This document shows positions 36,817 through 44,693 of a stretch of 64,000 nt of DNA, one piece after another. The first letter of the stretch is position 1. Every line of letters starts with the position of its first letter. The stretch is from Chitinophaga pinensis (lineage in GTDB: Bacteria > Bacteroidota > Bacteroidia > UBA4408): NCBI GenBank assembly GCA_945861665.1, contig CAMAVS010000003.1, forward strand, positions 186,001-250,000. The letters run 5' to 3'. The notes beneath the pieces are model-generated. The model was not told where the DNA came from. It worked only from the letters and a program-made list of their open reading frames with translations, and did no database searches. Made by a program: the position numbers and the translations under genes.

Positions 36817-37612
36817 GCAAACAGTTGCTTTTATTGAAAGTAAAATAAAAAATAAACCGCAGGTTGGAATTATTTTAGGTACAGGTTTGGGTGGCTTGGT
36901 AAAAGAAATCAATATCCAGGATAGTTTAGGATATGAATCCATTCCTAATTTCCCTGTTTCAACTGTAGAAGGACATTCTGGGAAACTTATTTTTGGCGAA
37001 TTAGGAGGAAAGCAAGTTGTTGCAATGCAAGGGCGTTTTCATTTTTATGAAGGGTATACTCTGCAGCAAGTTACTTTTCCTGTGCGTGTAATGAAAATGT
37101 TAGGCATTCAAACGCTGATAGTTTCAAATGCAAGTGGAGGTGTAAATGAAAATTTTTCGGTAGGCGATGTCATGATTATTGAAGATCATATTAACTTATT
37201 TCCTTCTAATCCATTGATAGGTAAAAATTATGAAGAACTGGGGCCTCGTTTCCCAGATATGAGTGAGCCATATGACCATACCCTTATAAAAATGGCGAAA
37301 GAAATAGCAAACAAAAACAATATTAAGGTTCAGTCGGGTGTATATGCCGGTTTATCGGGACCAACTTTTGAAACACCTGCAGAGTATCGTTATGCAAGAA
37401 TTATTGGTGCTGATACGGTTGGTATGTCAACCGTACCGGAAGTAATTGTTGCCCGACATATGAATATTACTTGTTTTGCTGTGTCCATTATTACCGACTT
37501 AGGGATTTATGGAAAAACTGTAGAAGTTTCGCACGAAGAGGTTCAGGAAGTGGCTAAAAATGCTGAACCTAAAATGACCTTAATAATTAAAGAATTGATT
37601 GCTTCTATTTAA
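36800..37612 (+). CDS. Purine-nucleoside phosphorylase
   Basis: A 270-residue cytoplasmic enzyme of the PNP/MTAP family that cleaves purine nucleosides with phosphate in the salvage pathway. Diagnostic stretches are [11 protein letters not shown] (phosphate loop, near residue 23), [31 protein letters not shown] and [27 protein letters not shown] carries the purine-specificity region. Trimeric high-molecular-weight type I PNPs have this length. It overlaps lpxK by 17 bases, and its stop shares a base with the recR start, so the three genes are translationally close. The sequence does not decide between inosine/guanosine specificity and broader use. Confidence 0.93.
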   Translation: MLEQLKQTVAFIESKIKNKPQVGIILGTGLGGLVKEINIQDSLGYESIPNFPVSTVEGHSGKLIFGELGGKQVVAMQGRFHFYEGYTLQQVTFPVRVMKMLGIQTLIVSNASGGVNENFSVGDVMIIEDHINLFPSNPLIGKNYEELGPRFPDMSEPYDHTLIKMAKEIANKNNIKVQSGVYAGLSGPTFETPAEYRYARIIGADTVGMSTVPEVIVARHMNITCFAVSIITDLGIYGKTVEVSHEEVQEVAKNAEPKMTLIIKELIASI

Positions 37613-38232
37613 TGAATTTCTCCTCTAAATTAATTGAAAATGCGGTGAACGAATTTTCTCGCTTGCCGGGTATAGGTAAAAAAACTGCCTTACGTTTGGT
37701 TTTTCATTTACTTAAACAATCACCCCAAGAAGTAAGCGAATTTAGTGCTGCATTTACACAAATGCGTAACGAAATAAAATATTGTACTCGTTGCTACAAT
37801 GTTTCTGACAATACACTATGCGAAATATGCTCGAATACCAAACGCGATTCGAGTTTACTATGTGTTGTTGAAGATTTAAGAGACGTGATGGCGATAGAAA
37901 ACACGAATCAATTTAATGGGTTTTATCACGTATTAGGTGGGATTATCTCACCAATGGATGGAATTGGACCTAAAGATTTAAATATTGAACCCTTAGTTAG
38001 CAGAGTGAAGGAAGGAGAAATTAAAGAGGTAATTATGGCATTAAGTACCACAATGGAAGGCGATACTACTAATTTTTACATTTATAAAAGACTAAGTGGC
38101 ACAACCGTTAAAATTTCGACTATAGCAAGAGGTATAGCTGTAGGCGATGAACTTGAATATGCCGATGAGGTAACTTTAGGTCGCTCATTAATTAATCGTA
38201 TTCCATACGAAAATAGTCTTTCTGTACGTTAA
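37612..38232 (+). CDS. recR: Recombination mediator RecR
   Basis: A 206-residue DNA-binding protein that acts with RecO and RecF to load RecA at gaps. The helix-hairpin-helix is [18 protein letters not shown] (residues about 17-34). The zinc-binding site reads [16 protein letters not shown]. The Toprim domain begins [15 protein letters not shown] and the C-terminal [11 protein letters not shown] is also conserved. The length is normal. The ATG shares one base with the PNP stop. The GT2 fusion gene follows 9 bases later, which suggests cotranscription with unrelated genes rather than function in a shared pathway. Confidence 0.96.
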   Translation: MNFSSKLIENAVNEFSRLPGIGKKTALRLVFHLLKQSPQEVSEFSAAFTQMRNEIKYCTRCYNVSDNTLCEICSNTKRDSSLLCVVEDLRDVMAIENTNQFNGFYHVLGGIISPMDGIGPKDLNIEPLVSRVKEGEIKEVIMALSTTMEGDTTNFYIYKRLSGTTVKISTIARGIAVGDELEYADEVTLGRSLINRIPYENSLSVR

Positions 38233-38241
38233 TACATTATT

Positions 38242-40224
38242 GTGTCATCGAACCCAATCAAAAATAAATTAAGTGTTGTAATCGTTAATTACAATGTAGA
38301 GTGTTTTTTGGAGCAGTGCCTTCACTCTGTTATGAAAGCCGCATCAAAAATATCGACTGAAATTTTTGTGGTTGATAATAATTCGGTTGATGGTTCGGTT
38401 CAAATGGTAAAAGATAAATTCTCCACTATTATCTGCATTGAGAATAAAGACAATAAGGGGTTTTCCTTTGCCAATAATCAAGCAATAAAAATTGCCACAG
38501 GTGAATACATTTTACTACTCAATCCTGATACTGTTGTGGAAGAAGACACTTTTGAGAAAGTGGTTGCTTTTATGGATAAACATCATGATGCTGGTGGTTT
38601 AGGTGTTAAAATGATTGATGGTAAAGGGAATTTTTTGCCCGAGTCGAAAAGAGGATTACCAACACCCACTGTTGCTTTTTATAAAATTTTTGGAATTGCC
38701 GCACTTTTTCCTAAATCCAAAATTTTCGGAAAATACCACTTAGGATTCCTCGATAAGGAGAGCATACACGAAATAGAAATACTATCGGGTGCATTTATGT
38801 TAATGCGCAAAAAAACCTTGGATAAGGTTGGCTTGCTGGATGAGAATTTTTTTATGTACGGTGAAGATATTGACTTGTCGTACCGTATTATTAAAGGTGG
38901 TTATAAAAACTACTATTTCCCCGAAACAAGCATTATACATTACAAAGGTGAGAGTACTAAAAAAAGCAGTGTAAATTATGTGATTGTGTTTTATAAAGCA
39001 ATGGTGATTTTTGCACAAAAGCATTTCTCCCAAAAAAATGCAAAAACTTTTTCCTTTCTAATCAATATTGCTATTTATTTAAGGGCAGCAGCTGCTATAG
39101 TTACCCGTTTTTTACAACGTATGGTAGCTCCTGTAATTGATTCGTTGGTGATATTTATTGGAATTTATTTGATAAAAAATTATTACGAGCATTACATAAA
39201 GCAGTCCGACAGCACTTATTATCCTGCTGAATATATGTGCTATGTTGTTCCGGCTTATATTTTAGTATGGCTTTTTTCTGTGTTTTTGGCTGGTGGTTAT
39301 GATAAACCATTACGCTTACTTAAAATAGTGAACGGATTAATGTTAGGCACTGCCATCATATTAATTGTGTACGCATTGTTACCCGAACAGTATCGCTATT
39401 CGCGAGGTCTTATTTTGTTAGGAGCCTTGTGGTCCTTGTTATCAATGTTTTGTTGCAGATTTGCGTTTCATTTGTCGGGTATAAAAAAATACTCCTTAAC
39501 AGCGTATCAAAAAAAGCGGATCGTTATTGTTGGCAGTGAAGAGGAAGTCGTTCGTGTAAATAGTTTGTTGAACCAAACTTCCATCAATGTAAATTTATTG
39601 GGATTTATATCAAGCAATGAAACAAGCTTGTCTGATAAAAGATTCATTGGAAAAGTTTCACAGTTACAAGAAATAATACAGGTTTATAAAATTGAGGAGG
39701 TGGTGTTTTGTTCAAAAGACTTAACTGTTCAGCAAATTATTTATCAAATGTCGCTCAACTGTGATATTGATTATAAAATAGCACCACCAGAAAGTTTGTA
39801 CCTTATTGGTAGTAGTTCTATTCACACTTCGGGCGATTTATATACCATTGATATAAATTCAATTTCAAAGCCAGACAATGTTAGAAATAAAAGAGTTTTG
39901 GATATTCTTACTTCTTTATTATTATTGATTTGTAGTCCTGTACTTCTTTTTTTTGTACATAACCAAATACAGTTTTTAATAAATATATTCCGCGTGCTTC
40001 TCGGTAACGTATCTTGGGTTGGCTATGCCAATGAAGGGGATAGTTTACAACAAAAATTACCCGACATTAAAAAGGGAATATTAACTCCGGCTGATTCTTT
40101 TAGTAAATTTGATACTGAGGCAAACACTCTTCATCGGTTGAATGTGTTGTATTCAAAAGACTACAGTATTTTAAATGATTTAAGTATACTGTGGCACTCG
40201 TTTAGGGAAATTGGAAGGACTTAA
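38242..40224 (+). CDS. GT2 glycosyltransferase fused to a WbaP-like membrane part with degenerate transferase domain
   Basis: A 660-residue fusion, starting at GTG. Residues 1-280 are a GT2 transferase of the rhamnosyltransferase-like kind (VVIVNYNVECFLEQCLHSV; LLLNPDTVVEEDTF; MYGEDIDLSYRI). Four membrane segments follow (about 300-410). Next comes a CoA_binding_3/Rossmann-like domain (KKRIVIVGSEEEVVRVNSLL, about 422-540). The tail looks like the end of a polyprenyl phosphoglycosyl transferase (KRVLDILTSLLLLICSPVLL; LGNVSWVGYANE; LPDIKKGILTPAD), but FKFRTM and the catalytic Asp-Glu are not recognisable. The C-terminal part may thus serve as a membrane scaffold rather than an enzyme. Confidence 0.82.
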   Translation: MSSNPIKNKLSVVIVNYNVECFLEQCLHSVMKAASKISTEIFVVDNNSVDGSVQMVKDKFSTIICIENKDNKGFSFANNQAIKIATGEYILLLNPDTVVEEDTFEKVVAFMDKHHDAGGLGVKMIDGKGNFLPESKRGLPTPTVAFYKIFGIAALFPKSKIFGKYHLGFLDKESIHEIEILSGAFMLMRKKTLDKVGLLDENFFMYGEDIDLSYRIIKGGYKNYYFPETSIIHYKGESTKKSSVNYVIVFYKAMVIFAQKHFSQKNAKTFSFLINIAIYLRAAAAIVTRFLQRMVAPVIDSLVIFIGIYLIKNYYEHYIKQSDSTYYPAEYMCYVVPAYILVWLFSVFLAGGYDKPLRLLKIVNGLMLGTAIILIVYALLPEQYRYSRGLILLGALWSLLSMFCCRFAFHLSGIKKYSLTAYQKKRIVIVGSEEEVVRVNSLLNQTSINVNLLGFISSNETSLSDKRFIGKVSQLQEIIQVYKIEEVVFCSKDLTVQQIIYQMSLNCDIDYKIAPPESLYLIGSSSIHTSGDLYTIDINSISKPDNVRNKRVLDILTSLLLLICSPVLLFFVHNQIQFLINIFRVLLGNVSWVGYANEGDSLQQKLPDIKKGILTPADSFSKFDTEANTLHRLNVLYSKDYSILNDLSILWHSFREIGRT

Positions 40225-40265
40225 TTAGTTATCTTTTATTAATCAGCAAGGAATAACTGAAAAAC

Positions 40266-40778
40266 TTAGTTCAAGTATTTTTTTTCTATTACTCCTAAGT
40301 GGTGTGCTTGGTGACCGGCAATTAAGAATATGATTGCTCTAACAGAAGTTTCTCTTCCACTTGCTTTCCCTTTATTGTTAAGCATATTTTCATTGAAGCT
40401 CTCAAACATCGTAATATTCGATTCTCTTAATACACCAAATTCGTGCACCAGGCTATAAAGCGAACGCTCGTTAAAGTTTGCATTTTTAACATAATCTTCT
40501 TGTTCAAATCCCGCCAATTCGCTTTTGTCGCCACGCGCAAATCGCAATGCTCTATAGCTCATTATTCTTTCGGTATCTATAATATGACCAATTACTTCTT
40601 TTATGGTCCACTTGTCTTTTTGATATGAATAGTTTTCTTTTTCTTCAGGAATTTCAGATAAAAATGCTTGCATAGAAATTATTTGGTTTTCCAAGGTTTT
40701 TATCACATTATCGCCTTTTACTAAGTCAATGTATTTTTTAAAATACTCTGGATGTTCCGTTTGTTCTGGTCGTTTCAT
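40266..40778 (-). CDS. DinB-family protein
   Basis: A 170-residue four-helix-bundle protein of the DinB/YfiT group. The three expected metal-binding histidines are visible: GHIIDTERIMSYR (near residue 65) and GHQAHHLGVIEKKYL at the C-terminus. Family members are thiol-dependent or metal-dependent transferases of mostly unknown substrate. It lies 4 bases after the start side of the M3 peptidase gene on the same strand, i.e. directly downstream in transcription, so it is probably cotranscribed. No role in DNA damage is implied by the name. Confidence 0.87.
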   Translation of the reverse strand: MKRPEQTEHPEYFKKYIDLVKGDNVIKTLENQIISMQAFLSEIPEEKENYSYQKDKWTIKEVIGHIIDTERIMSYRALRFARGDKSELAGFEQEDYVKNANFNERSLYSLVHEFGVLRESNITMFESFNENMLNNKGKASGRETSVRAIIFLIAGHQAHHLGVIEKKYLN

Positions 40779-40782
40779 CTTC

Positions 40783-42507
40783 TTATATTTTTTTTAACTC
40801 ATTCATAACAAAGTCGGCTAACTCCTGCACATAGCCAGGTGAGAAATCAAATTTTATTCCGGCTGTTATATATAGTTCCGGAATAGAGCATGTATAGCCA
40901 AGTTTGAGTGTGGCTTCATAGCATCCAATTGTTTTTTCGGGATTCGTTTTATAGTTTCTCCACATTGCAATGGCGCCTAATTGTGCAAAGCCGTATTCAA
41001 TGTAATAAAAGGGTACTTCGTACAAATGAAGTTGATTTTGCCAACTTCTATCGGCAGCCTTTTCATAGCCTTTCCAGTCAACAACTTTACTTCCAAATTC
41101 GGTTGATAGTTGTTTCCAATAATTTGTTCTTTCGGAAACAGTGTGACTAGGATTTTCATAAATCCAATGTTGGAATTTATCAATACGTGCTACCCAAGGA
41201 AGCACAGATAATATCTTTTGTAACTGCTCTTGTTTAGACCTTTTTAGGTCATCTTTGTTGTCGAAAAATACATCCCAATGCTCCATTGATATTAGCTCCA
41301 TCGACATAGAAGCCAATTCAGCAACTTCGGATGGTACTTCTTTGAAGGCAGACAATTCAAGTGGGTGACTTAAAAAGGAATGTATTGCGTGACCGCCTTC
41401 GTGAACCATTGTTACTAAGTCACGAAGCGACTCTACAGAATTCATAAAAATAAATGGAGCACCAGTTTCAGGTAAAGAACAATTGTATCCTCCCGGTGAT
41501 TTTCCTTTTCGAGAATCAAGGTCAAGTCTGCCAAGTTCATTCATCAAGGCAATGTATTCACCGAATTCCGGTTTTATTTTGGTAAAACAGGCAATGGTTT
41601 TGCTTATTAATTCATCACTGTTTGCGTAGGGTTTTAAGGGTTCTTTGCCACTTATATCGACTTCACTATCCCATGGTTTTAAAATGTCGTATCCAAGTTT
41701 GTTTTTTCTTTCAGTATCGAATGTATCTATAATAGGGCATATTGCAGTCGAAACAGAAGTGTGGAAATTGAAGCAATCTTCTTTTTTATAATCGAATCTG
41801 CCTAAGGATGCAAACATATAATCTCTAAAGTTTGCAAAATCAGCATTCAATGCTACTTGGTTTCTAAGTGCAATAAGTTTGTTGAATAAGTTGTTTAATG
41901 TTTCTTCATCAAGCATTTTTCTTGCCTGAATTTTATCAAATGCCTCTTGTCTAATGGCTCTGTTGGTATTTTTAAAATAACTGGCAGCTTTTTGCATTGT
42001 TACTACTGCACCTTCCATCTCAACAGTCATTGCCCCGTTTATGATACCATACTTTTGTGACTCGTTTTGTATTTGTGTTTGGAGTTCAATGTTTTTTTCG
42101 CGGTAAATGTTTGCTTCATTTTTTACTTCACGAATGTAAATACCGTATTCTTTTTTATCTAGTTCATTTGTAAAGGCACAGTCTAATATTTTTTTATTAA
42201 AAGTATCGTTATAGGGAGCCATTTTAGGCTCTATTTCATTGAGGAAAAAATTATAATTGCTTACCAATGTTTCGTTGGTATTGTCGCAGGTCATTTTAAT
42301 GTAACGCCACGAAGCATCTTCATTTACAATGGCTTCTAACTCACTCAAATCAACAAGCCATTTTTTTAATTCACTAACATTCTGTATGTTTCTTTCTGCT
42401 AGTTTTTTGTAAAAGGGTTCAATGGTAATCCAGCTATCAATGATTAAATTGGTAGGAACAAATTGTCTTTCTTTTTTTGCAAGTATGTTTTTCTCTGCGA
42501 TTTCCAT
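40783..42507 (-). CDS. M3-family oligoendopeptidase (PepF-like)
   Basis: A 574-residue cytoplasmic zinc metallopeptidase that would cut short peptides. The HEXXH zinc site is in TMVHEGGHAIHSFL, with the third ligand in ELASMSMELISME about 25 residues later, as in M3 enzymes. GYNCSLPETGAPFIFMN and HLYEVPFYYIEYGFAQLG are further family landmarks. The track begins at 42603, inside the terminator region of the upstream gene. ATG 42507 (MEIAEKNILAKKERQFVP) is the more plausible start because it lies beyond that hairpin and matches the family N-terminus. The DinB gene follows 4 bases downstream. Confidence 0.92.
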   Translation of the reverse strand: MEIAEKNILAKKERQFVPTNLIIDSWITIEPFYKKLAERNIQNVSELKKWLVDLSELEAIVNEDASWRYIKMTCDNTNETLVSNYNFFLNEIEPKMAPYNDTFNKKILDCAFTNELDKKEYGIYIREVKNEANIYREKNIELQTQIQNESQKYGIINGAMTVEMEGAVVTMQKAASYFKNTNRAIRQEAFDKIQARKMLDEETLNNLFNKLIALRNQVALNADFANFRDYMFASLGRFDYKKEDCFNFHTSVSTAICPIIDTFDTERKNKLGYDILKPWDSEVDISGKEPLKPYANSDELISKTIACFTKIKPEFGEYIALMNELGRLDLDSRKGKSPGGYNCSLPETGAPFIFMNSVESLRDLVTMVHEGGHAIHSFLSHPLELSAFKEVPSEVAELASMSMELISMEHWDVFFDNKDDLKRSKQEQLQKILSVLPWVARIDKFQHWIYENPSHTVSERTNYWKQLSTEFGSKVVDWKGYEKAADRSWQNQLHLYEVPFYYIEYGFAQLGAIAMWRNYKTNPEKTIGCYEATLKLGYTCSIPELYITAGIKFDFSPGYVQELADFVMNELKKI

Positions 42508-42520
42508 AAAAATGTATGAA

Positions 42521-42550
42521 CAAAAAAACCGAAGCTTAAGCTCCGGTTTT
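42521..42550 (-). terminator. Terminator hairpin at the end of the DUF5606 gene
   Basis: On the minus strand AAAACCGGAGC-TTAA-GCTTCGGTTTTTTT folds into a 9-bp stem with one G-U pair and ends in a T-tract. The DUF5606 stop codon (TAA at 42536-42538) lies in the loop. It separates this gene from the M3 peptidase start at 42507. Confidence 0.78.
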
Positions 42551-43090
42551 TCTAATGGTTGATGTTGATTTAGCCTTTGACCCAGTGCTTTTTGGTTTAG
42601 CACTTATTTCTACTGGTTTAGCTTTTGGTTTAATCGCTGCATCAGTCGCATTTTTTATTTTCAGTGCTTCGTCTTTGCTTTCTGCATCAGTATTTTCGGC
42701 TGCTTTTTCTTTCAATAAGTCGTTCTTTTGCAACATATTATACCAAGTAATAAGTTTTTTCATATCCGAAAAATGCACCCTTTCCTGGTCTAAATTGGGT
42801 AACACACTCAATAAGTAATTTTTTACCTCGTCAAAAGTAGCTTTCGAATCGAGTGCTATAGCTCCTTTGCTTTCTTTGTCAGCAATTTTTTTAATTACAT
42901 CGCTAAGTGGTAAGTCTTCGTCTGTTGTAAAAATACTGATATCGTTTAAAGCACTGATTTTGTAAGTAGAGTAGGCGGGCATTCTCTTTTTGTCAATCAA
43001 CGATTCTACAATTACGCCATTTTTCGATTGTCCAACTACTTTGTACAATCCAGGGTATCCCGCTATTGAAATTATTCCGTTTAAATCCAT
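42536..43090 (-). CDS. DUF5606 family protein
   Basis: A 184-residue cytoplasmic protein. The N-terminus (GIISIAGYPGLYKVVGQSKN; AYSTYKISALNDISIFT) is characteristic of the DUF5606 family, found in Bacteroidota and without known function. The C-terminal 60 residues are low-complexity, alanine- and lysine-rich (EAL, KPKAK, SKPKSTGSKAKST), and probably disordered. The stop codon falls within the terminator loop. A good promoter (TTG-N18-TAAATTTG) lies just upstream, so it is a single-gene unit. Nothing in the neighbourhood suggests the role. Confidence 0.85.
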   Translation of the reverse strand: MDLNGIISIAGYPGLYKVVGQSKNGVIVESLIDKKRMPAYSTYKISALNDISIFTTDEDLPLSDVIKKIADKESKGAIALDSKATFDEVKNYLLSVLPNLDQERVHFSDMKKLITWYNMLQKNDLLKEKAAENTDAESKDEALKIKNATDAAIKPKAKPVEISAKPKSTGSKAKSTSTIRKTGA

Positions 43091-43108
43091 CTTTTTAGTT
43101 TAGAACTG

Positions 43109-43137
43109 CAAATTTAGCAAATTACCTGATGTGTCAA
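43109..43137 (-). promoter_or_regulatory. Bacteroidota-type promoter of the DUF5606 gene
   Basis: On the minus strand TTG (43135-43137) is followed after 18 bases by TAAATTTG (43109-43116), 18 bases upstream of the ATG at 43090. Both elements match the phylum consensus. Confidence 0.55.
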
Positions 43138-43249
43138 AGAGGTTTTAAGATATCTGTTTATTGAACGCAGGGATGGCATTTTGGGCTCAGGGCTAGTTTA
43201 ATCCTTCGTAAAAGCATTTTTGGGAATATTCTAATAGAAAAAGACAGTA

Positions 43250-44009
43250 TTATTTGTAGCGAACAAGATTTACCTCATGCTTATAAATTTTTGGATTGGC
43301 AAAATCCATAATTTTTATACAATACCAGCCATCGACATTGTTGGATAAATCAAATGCATTTTTTACCTCTAATCCTACATTTTTACAAGCAATTTTTTCG
43401 CCTCGTTTACCAGGCAGTTCTTTTTCTTAAAATACCAAATGCTTCCGAACTGCCTTTGTTTGTGTCTCCAGGACCGATGATAAAAGATGGGTTTACAATC
43501 ACCACATTCATTCCTTCTTCAACAGCTCTCCATATTACCACCTTTCTCTGTAAAAAATACCCGTAAATGGTTTTTTTCCGAAGCCTCATTTATAACTGGT
43601 AATGAACAAGCCATTATCTTCATTCGTATTATATACGTTCCGTCTTCATCCAATTGTACTGTTAATTGTGTCGTAATAGCATTATGATAACTACCAGTAT
43701 AGATTTCGTCAGTTGAGTTATAAGATTTAGCATATTGGCGAATTTGTACAAATCTGTTTAATGATAGATTGCTTACTAATGGATGTTGTGTTCCTTCACC
43801 TGGTGACTATAGATACCAACCACACATTATTTTCTTAGGGAGTCGCATATGAAATTATTAATATCTATCCACCTATGTTCGTATCCATTTCCTTTATCAA
43901 TAATGTGTTTTGCAACATGCCAATTTGGCAAAATGTTGTTTTGTGCAAATGAATTGAATGAAATTAAAAAGATAAAAATTGTAAGTGATGTAAAGAGAGT
44001 TGGTTTCAT
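43250..44009 (-). pseudogene. Decayed secreted-protein gene with an embedded epimerase fragment
   Basis: Pieces of one reading direction in several frames. Codons from ATG 44009 encode a signal peptide (LFTSLTIFIFLISFNSFAQ) and about 40 more residues before TAA at 43827. A second piece in another frame (GEGTQHPLVSNLSLNRFVQI through VFFTEK, to about 43543) and a third (ELPGKRGEKIACKNVGLEV to NLVRYK, stop at 43250) follow. Between pieces two and three, 43421-43542 reads as a short-chain dehydrogenase/epimerase fragment (see separate entry). Removing these 122 bases would join TEK to ELPGK in phase. I do not recognise the host protein. At least one further frameshift lies near 43810. The gene is clearly non-functional as read. 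Confidence 0.65.
43421..43542 (-). other. Fragment of an NAD-dependent epimerase/dehydrogenase gene inside the pseudogene
   Basis: The minus-strand translation WRAVEEGMNVVIVNPSFIIG then PGDTNKGSSEAF closely resembles the mid-section of extended short-chain dehydrogenases that act on dihydroflavonol-like or sugar substrates. Only about 40 codons of that family are present, with no start or other motifs. It is flanked by short A-rich direct repeats (GAAA-type). It looks like a gene shard captured by illegitimate recombination. Confidence 0.5.
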
Positions 44010-44021
44010 TAAAATTAATTA

Positions 44022-44675
44022 TTAAAAATTTATACCGTAATTTAAAGAAAAGTAATTGTCATTATTTATATACCTAAGTTGGTATCCGTGTCCTCGACCT
44101 TTTAAGTAAGAAACCCATAAAAAATGTTTTTTATACCCACTTTTATTCGGAATAAAAAAACCTAATGAGGTGACAAAAAAGTATTTATTTAATTCCGTAT
44201 CTGTAACATCTAAAAAAGGCAACCATACATCATGTAGAAATTCTGCCTCGTTTCTATAAGAATCTTTATAAGTTAAAAGAGCAAGAGTGTTGCGATTAAT
44301 ACCCGTATTAACAAAATATTTTATTTTTTTAATACTATTTTCATACTGTAAATAAATAGGGAAAAAATTGACAAAGTAATAACATTCTCTAACGGTTCCG
44401 TAGTAGTTATATTTTAGAAATTGAGTATAAGAGCCAAGTGAACTAGTTAATTTCTAATTTTTATCAAAATTGTATTTAAAGATAAATCGTAAACCTAACG
44501 CAACATTATTATTTTTAGGGATTTTACCGAGTATTGATTCTGTTGTTTTAGGAACAAGAACAGTATTCAGTTCCAAACCATAATTCCACCTTTTAAAGGT
44601 ACTATCTCTATTTGTTGCAAAAGTTGGTGTCGCAAATAAAAAATACAGAATTAGTAAAATAGAATATCGAATCAT
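44022..44675 (-). pseudogene. Outer-membrane beta-barrel protein gene interrupted by an in-frame TAG
   Basis: The track shows two ORFs (44454-44675 and 44022-44222), but the frame is continuous apart from the TAG at 44454-44456. The full 217-codon product has a signal peptide (YSILLILYFLFATPTFA), then alternating amphipathic strands. It continues past the stop as KLTSSLGSYTQFLKYNYY and ends YFSLNYGINF, the aromatic C-terminus typical of an outer-membrane barrel. A change of TGG to TAG would explain the break (KN-W-KLTSS), though that is a guess. No frameshift is present, so it is recent, an error, or read through. The decayed gene follows 12 bases downstream. Function unknown. Confidence 0.75.
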
Positions 44676-44693
44676 TTATTAGAGAATTGAACC

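Noticed and set aside
43354-43687. Plus-strand ORFs of 66 and 70 codons in the decayed patch
   Set aside because: They are antisense to the minus-strand pseudogene pieces, which show a signal peptide and epimerase similarity.
43807-43809. A third in-frame TAG in the decayed gene
   Set aside because: The upstream and downstream pieces are in different frames around this point, so the TAG is not clearly in the original reading frame.
3346-44456. Genome-wide recoding of TAG as a sense codon
   Set aside because: rplS, the thioesterase, the GNAT gene and the small phosphoglycosyl transferase end naturally at TAG at the family length, so TAG works as a stop here. Only local readthrough remains possible.
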